From: Clostridia bacterium
GTDB lineage: Bacteria > Bacillota > Clostridia > DUPQ01
Direction of reading: 5' to 3'
Assembly (NCBI GenBank): GCA_030592355.1
Contig: JAUVJE010000090.1
Span: 1-9,412, forward strand
DNA: 9,412 nucleotides
How positions within the stretch are numbered: the first letter of the stretch is position 1; each line of letters starts with the position of its first letter. Positions 6,298 through 9,412 of this stretch are shown here, in pieces. The translations under genes were made by a program, and so were the position numbers. Under the pieces are notes generated by a model. It was not told the origin of the DNA. It saw nothing but the letters and a program-made list of their open reading frames with translations, and did not search any database.

Positions 6298-7956
6298 ATG
6301 AAGTACAGTATCGGAATTGACTATGGAACGCAGTCAGGCAGAGCCGTTGTTGTTGAAATAGGCACAGGAAATATTCTGGCTCAATCAGTTAAAGACTATA
6401 CTCATGGGGTTATGGATGAATACCTGCCTGATGGAATAACAAAACTTGGTCACGACTGGGCATTAGAGCATCCTGCCGACTATATCGAAGTATTGGAAAC
6501 AGCGGTTCCCGAAGTGTTGAAAAAATCCGGTGTCAGCCCCTTGGATATCATTGGAGTGGGAATAGATTTTACTGCATGTACGTTAATTGCCGTTGACAGT
6601 GAAGGCACACCGCTTTGTTTCAAAGATGAATTTAAAAGTAATCCCCATGCATACATAAAGCTTTGGAAACATCATGCCGCCCAGAAACAAGCTAATCGGT
6701 TAAATGAAATAGCGAAAAGCAGGGGCGAAGACTTTTTGAGAAGATATGGCGGGAAAATCAGCTCTGAGTGGATGATGCCGAAAATTATGCAGACCCTTGA
6801 AGAAGATAAAAGTGTATTTGATGCCGCAGACCGGTTTATGGAATCTGCGGATTGGGTGGTTATGCAGCTTACCGGAAATGAAAGACGCAACAGCTGCACA
6901 GCCGGATATAAGGCTACATGGCATAAGAAGAAGGGGTATCCGTCAAAAGATTTTTTTAAGGCTCTTGCGCCTGAACTTGAAAATATTGTTGAGGATAAAC
7001 TGTCAAAAGATATATATTCGCTTGGAACCAAAGCAGGGGAATTAACTGCCGAAGCCGCGGGATTGACAGGGCTTCCGGAGGGTACAGCCGTAGCTGTAGC
7101 CAACGTTGACGCGCATGTTTCAATGCCTGCAGTGGGAATAACCAGAGCAGGACAAATGCTTATGATTATGGGAACATCCACATGTCATATGGTTTTAGGC
7201 GAAGATGAAAAGATAGTATCCGGAATGTGCGGAGTGGTCGAAGACGGTATAATGCCGGGCTATCTTGGATATGAAGCGGGACAGTCCTGCGTAGGCGACC
7301 ATTTTAAGTGGTTCGTGGAGAACTGTGTTCCTGCTTCCTATATAAATGATGCTAAATCGCAAAACATTTCAATACATGAACTTCTTAGAAACAAAGCATC
7401 CATTCTCCGCCCCGGACAAAGCGGCCTCGTGGCACTGGACTGGTGGAACGGCAACAGGTCAATTTTAGTGGATGCAGATTTAACAGGTATTATTATAGGC
7501 ATGACGCTTTTGACAAAGCCTGAAGAAATTTACAGGGCGTTAATTGAGGCGACTGCATACGGCACAAGAATGATAATTGAAACATTCAGAAACAGCGGAG
7601 TCGCGATTGATTCTCTGTATGCAGCAGGAGGAATCGCTGAAAAGGATCCGATGATGATGCAGATATATGCTGATGTCACCGGTATGGAGATAAAAATAGC
7701 CAAGAGCGACCAATCGCCGGCGCTTGGCTCAGCTATGTTCGGAGCTGTGGCTGCAGGTGCTTCCAAAGGCGGGTATGATACAATTTTTGAAGCTGCAGCT
7801 GAAATGGGAGGGGTAAAGAACAGAACTTATGCCCCTGTAAGTGAAAATTCTGAATTATACAATAAGCTTTATGAAGAGTATGCAATTCTTCATGATTATT
7901 TCGGCCGTGGAACCAATGACGTCATGAAACGTTTAAAAGAGATAAAAAAACAATAA
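6298..7956 (+). CDS. araB: L-ribulokinase (FGGY-family carbohydrate kinase)
   Basis: This 552-aa cytosolic kinase transfers phosphate from ATP to L-ribulose, the second step of L-arabinose use; family enzymes are about 560 aa. The N-terminal actin-like fold opens with GIDYGTQSGRAVVV (phosphate loop). GVGIDFTACT and KLWKHHAAQ are close to characterised AraB proteins, and SSEWMMPKIMQ matches the sugar-site region. NVDAH carries the likely catalytic base Asp271. MIMGTSTCHM and AAGGIAEKDPMMMQIYADV belong to the C-terminal ATP-binding half. The full match along the length separates it from xylulokinase or glycerol kinase, though AraB enzymes accept several ketopentoses. It starts 3 bp after the GH38 gene with only a weak ribosome binding site (AGAGAG inside the upstream gene), suggesting translational coupling. 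araD follows after 13 bp. Confidence 0.93.
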   Translation: MKYSIGIDYGTQSGRAVVVEIGTGNILAQSVKDYTHGVMDEYLPDGITKLGHDWALEHPADYIEVLETAVPEVLKKSGVSPLDIIGVGIDFTACTLIAVDSEGTPLCFKDEFKSNPHAYIKLWKHHAAQKQANRLNEIAKSRGEDFLRRYGGKISSEWMMPKIMQTLEEDKSVFDAADRFMESADWVVMQLTGNERRNSCTAGYKATWHKKKGYPSKDFFKALAPELENIVEDKLSKDIYSLGTKAGELTAEAAGLTGLPEGTAVAVANVDAHVSMPAVGITRAGQMLMIMGTSTCHMVLGEDEKIVSGMCGVVEDGIMPGYLGYEAGQSCVGDHFKWFVENCVPASYINDAKSQNISIHELLRNKASILRPGQSGLVALDWWNGNRSILVDADLTGIIIGMTLLTKPEEIYRALIEATAYGTRMIIETFRNSGVAIDSLYAAGGIAEKDPMMMQIYADVTGMEIKIAKSDQSPALGSAMFGAVAAGASKGGYDTIFEAAAEMGGVKNRTYAPVSENSELYNKLYEEYAILHDYFGRGTNDVMKRLKEIKKQ

Positions 7957-7969
7957 CCGGAGGATAAAA

Positions 7970-8665
7970 ATGCCAATTCTTTATACTTTGAAAAATGAGG
8001 TGCTTGAGGCTAACAAGAGTCTTGAAAGGTCAGGACTTGTTTCTTTTACCTGGGGTAATGCAAGCGGTATCGACAGGAATGAGGGAATTGTAGTAATCAA
8101 GCCCAGTGGAGTTCCGTATAGTGAACTAAAAGTAGAGCATATGGTTGTTATGGATCTTGATGGAAACATAATAGATGGTGAACTAAGGCCGTCAAGCGAC
8201 ACAGCAACACATCTGGTGCTATATAAGAATTTTCCCGATATAGGTGGGGTTTGCCATACTCATTCACTATGGGCAACAAGTTTTGCCCAGGCGAAAATGG
8301 GCATACCGGTGCTTGGTACCACCCATGCAGATCATTTCAGAGGCGAGATTCCGTGCAGCAGGCCATATACGGACGAAGAAATCCAGGGTGAATATGAAAA
8401 AAACACGGGAGAGATTATAGTTGAAACTTTTAAGGCCGGGAATCCAAATCAAATCCCGGGAATACTGGTTGCGGCCCATGGACCTTTTACCTGGGGGAAA
8501 AGTGCCGAAGAAGCTGTGACAAATGCACGTGTCATGGAATTTGTGGCAGAAGCAGCTTACAGAACATCCCTCCTTAATCAGGATCCCCGGGCCATCAATC
8601 AAGTATTAAGGGATAAGCACTATTTTAGAAAACACGGAGATAATGCATACTACGGACAGGACTGA
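7970..8665 (+). CDS. araD: L-ribulose-5-phosphate 4-epimerase
   Basis: This 231-aa class II aldolase-fold enzyme converts L-ribulose 5-phosphate to D-xylulose 5-phosphate, linking pentose breakdown to the pentose phosphate pathway. It aligns by eye along its full length with E. coli AraD: TWGNASGIDR, IKPSGVPY and the PSSDT loop form the phosphate and substrate site, and HTHS (His96, His98) with His170 bind the metal. Asp121 in THADHF and the C-terminal AYYGQ Tyr match the catalytic Asp120/Tyr229 pair of the E. coli enzyme. That Asp/Tyr pair supports epimerase over aldolase activity. GGAGGA sits five bases before the ATG, 13 bp after araB. No terminator follows; a broken URO-D-like frame begins 2 bp after the stop, so araD was not originally the last gene. 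Confidence 0.95.
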   Translation: MPILYTLKNEVLEANKSLERSGLVSFTWGNASGIDRNEGIVVIKPSGVPYSELKVEHMVVMDLDGNIIDGELRPSSDTATHLVLYKNFPDIGGVCHTHSLWATSFAQAKMGIPVLGTTHADHFRGEIPCSRPYTDEEIQGEYEKNTGEIIVETFKAGNPNQIPGILVAAHGPFTWGKSAEEAVTNARVMEFVAEAAYRTSLLNQDPRAINQVLRDKHYFRKHGDNAYYGQD

Positions 8666-8667
8666 TA

Positions 8668-8964
8668 ATAAATTCAAGAGAACGGGTAAAATTATCTATT
8701 CATCATAAAGAACCCGACAGGTTGCCGAGATTCGATAGTTTTTAGGAAGACACAATAACAGCATGGTGTTATGCAGGGGCTAAGAAGTTGATATCCAAAG
8801 ACGCTGCGGTGGTGAATCACGAAGGTGCAGCTGATATTGGACAATCATTGCAAAATATTTTTAGCTTTGATATTAACCTTATGCATCTTGATAATTCTTT
8901 CAGACTTAATTCAAAGCTTATAAATAGCGATGGAGAAAAATTTACCGTCAAAGACAGGTGGAAT
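8668..8964 (+). pseudogene. N-terminal remnant of a uroporphyrinogen-decarboxylase-like (URO-D family) protein
   Basis: The frame at 8668 reads NSRERVKLSIHHKEPDRLP then RFDSF, an in-frame TAG at 8743, and continues EDTITAW, FSFDINLMHLD, KFTVKDRWN. The opening (RER, HKEPDR, PR-DSFWEDT), the FDI--M-LD segment and the TV-DRW segment are typical of the first 100 residues of URO-D-fold proteins of the corrinoid-methyltransferase-like group, often found beside sugar genes in Firmicutes. The TAG replaces the Trp expected in DSFWED (TGG to TAG). The start position has ATA, probably a decayed ATG, six bases after AGGA inside the end of araD. After about 99 of the usual 340 or so codons the frame runs into IS256 sequence. 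It was probably the fourth gene of the GH38-araB-araD operon. The family call is by motif only. Confidence 0.7.
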
Positions 8965-9412
8965 TAGTCAAAGAACCAGCGACTGTTTCCCAAATCAAAA
9001 ACGGCGAGGATTTGAATAATCTTGTGAAAGATATCATTGCTTAAATGGTCGGAGGAGTACTGCGGGGAGAAATGTATGACCATCTGGGTTATGACAAGTA
9101 CGACATAGAAAACAAAGATACCACAAACTCCAGGAATGGCTACGGTAAAAAAAAAGACTTCATACCACATACGGTGACGCCCCGCTCAAAGTGCCGAGAG
9201 ACAGGGATGGAGAGTACGACCCTGTTATCATTGAGAAGTATCAAAAAACCGTAAACGAGGGAATCGAAAACAAGAGTTCAAAGTTCTGGCTTGGCATTCT
9301 TAATGGCTTGAAGAACCGTGGTGTGGAAGACATCCTGATAGCCAGTGTGGACGGTCTTACGGGATTCAATGAGGCAATAACAGCTGCTTATCCCAAGACA
9401 GAAATTCAAAGG
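8961..9412 (+). mobile_element. Decayed IS256-family insertion sequence (right part outside window)
   Basis: Transposase coding sequence starts within a few bases of the URO-D fragment, so the left terminal inverted repeat and the usual leader before the transposase gene are missing. The element continues beyond the window edge. It carries at least three inactivating changes within about 450 bp and should be immobile unless acted on by a transposase made elsewhere; without its left end even that is unlikely. Confidence 0.85.
8964..9412 (+). pseudogene. IS256-family (mutator-type) transposase pseudogene
   Basis: The frame at 8964 reads ELVKEPATVSQIKNGEDLNN and continues to LVKDIIA, then TAA at 9042 where Gln is expected (CAA to TAA). 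It goes on with MVGGVLRGEMYDHLGYDKYD and TTNSRNGYGKK. At an A9 run (9147-9155) the frame shifts and resumes as TYGDAPLKVPRDRDGEYDPV, IIEKYQKTVNEGIE. It then jumps straight to NKSSKFWLGILNGLKNRGVE and ILIASVDGLTGFNEAI, ending at the window edge in TEIQR. Intact IS256 transposases of about 400 aa have roughly 100 residues between these two parts, including the first catalytic Asp, and those are missing here. The second Asp (VDGLTGF) is present; the catalytic Glu would lie beyond the window. The gene cannot make an active enzyme. Confidence 0.9.

Noticed and set aside
6672..7181. 169-codon open frame on the minus strand
   Set aside because: It is antisense to araB, which matches its family throughout; this frame is a by-product of araB codon use.
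9045..9254. 69-codon open frame on the plus strand as an independent gene
   Set aside because: Its first part is in-frame IS256 transposase after a nonsense codon, and its last part is the wrong frame after the A9 shift. It is a fragment of the pseudogene.

Overview
The window looks like chromosomal DNA of a low-GC Firmicute, most likely class Clostridia. The grounds are AT-rich DNA, strong AGGAGG-type ribosome binding sites, closely packed operons, B. subtilis-like AraB/AraD proteins, a clostridial-type IS256 transposase remnant and a bacterial group II intron. The species cannot be named from the sequence.

Left edge (1-106): the 3' end of a group II intron on the + strand, with the last residues of its reverse transcriptase, domain V and domain VI with the bulged branch-point adenosine. 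The rest of the intron lies outside the window.

Left half (123-3509, minus strand): a three-gene operon read from an extended -10 promoter at 3541-3568. Gene 1 is a MotA/TolQ/ExbB-type stator protein with a cytoplasmic tail of about 300 residues. Gene 2 is a MotB/OmpA-type protein with one membrane helix carrying the ion-binding Asp, a coiled coil and a peptidoglycan-binding domain. Gene 3 is a 301-aa soluble protein with TPR-like helical repeats that I do not recognise. The first two genes have the architecture of ZorA/ZorB, the ion-driven motor of Zorya anti-phage defence, but the third is neither of the large Zorya effectors I know. The intron ends about 17 bp past this operon, so any further genes would lie beyond it.

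Middle (3510-3813): a divergent intergenic region of about 300 bp with one promoter per direction, nested dyads and a 10-bp direct repeat of 23-bp period next to the sugar-operon promoter.

Right half (3814-8665, plus strand): a sugar-catabolic operon of a cytoplasmic GH38 alpha-mannosidase-family glycosidase, L-ribulokinase (araB) and L-ribulose-5-phosphate 4-epimerase (araD). AraB and AraD convert L-ribulose to D-xylulose 5-phosphate; the isomerase gene araA is not here. A fourth gene of the uroporphyrinogen-decarboxylase-like (URO-D) family once followed araD and survives as an N-terminal fragment of about 99 codons with an in-frame stop.

Right edge (about 8961-9412): a decayed IS256-family transposase fused directly to the URO-D fragment, with a nonsense codon, a frameshift at an A9 run and an internal deletion that removes the first catalytic Asp. 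Both window edges therefore carry mobile-element remains around two intact operons.
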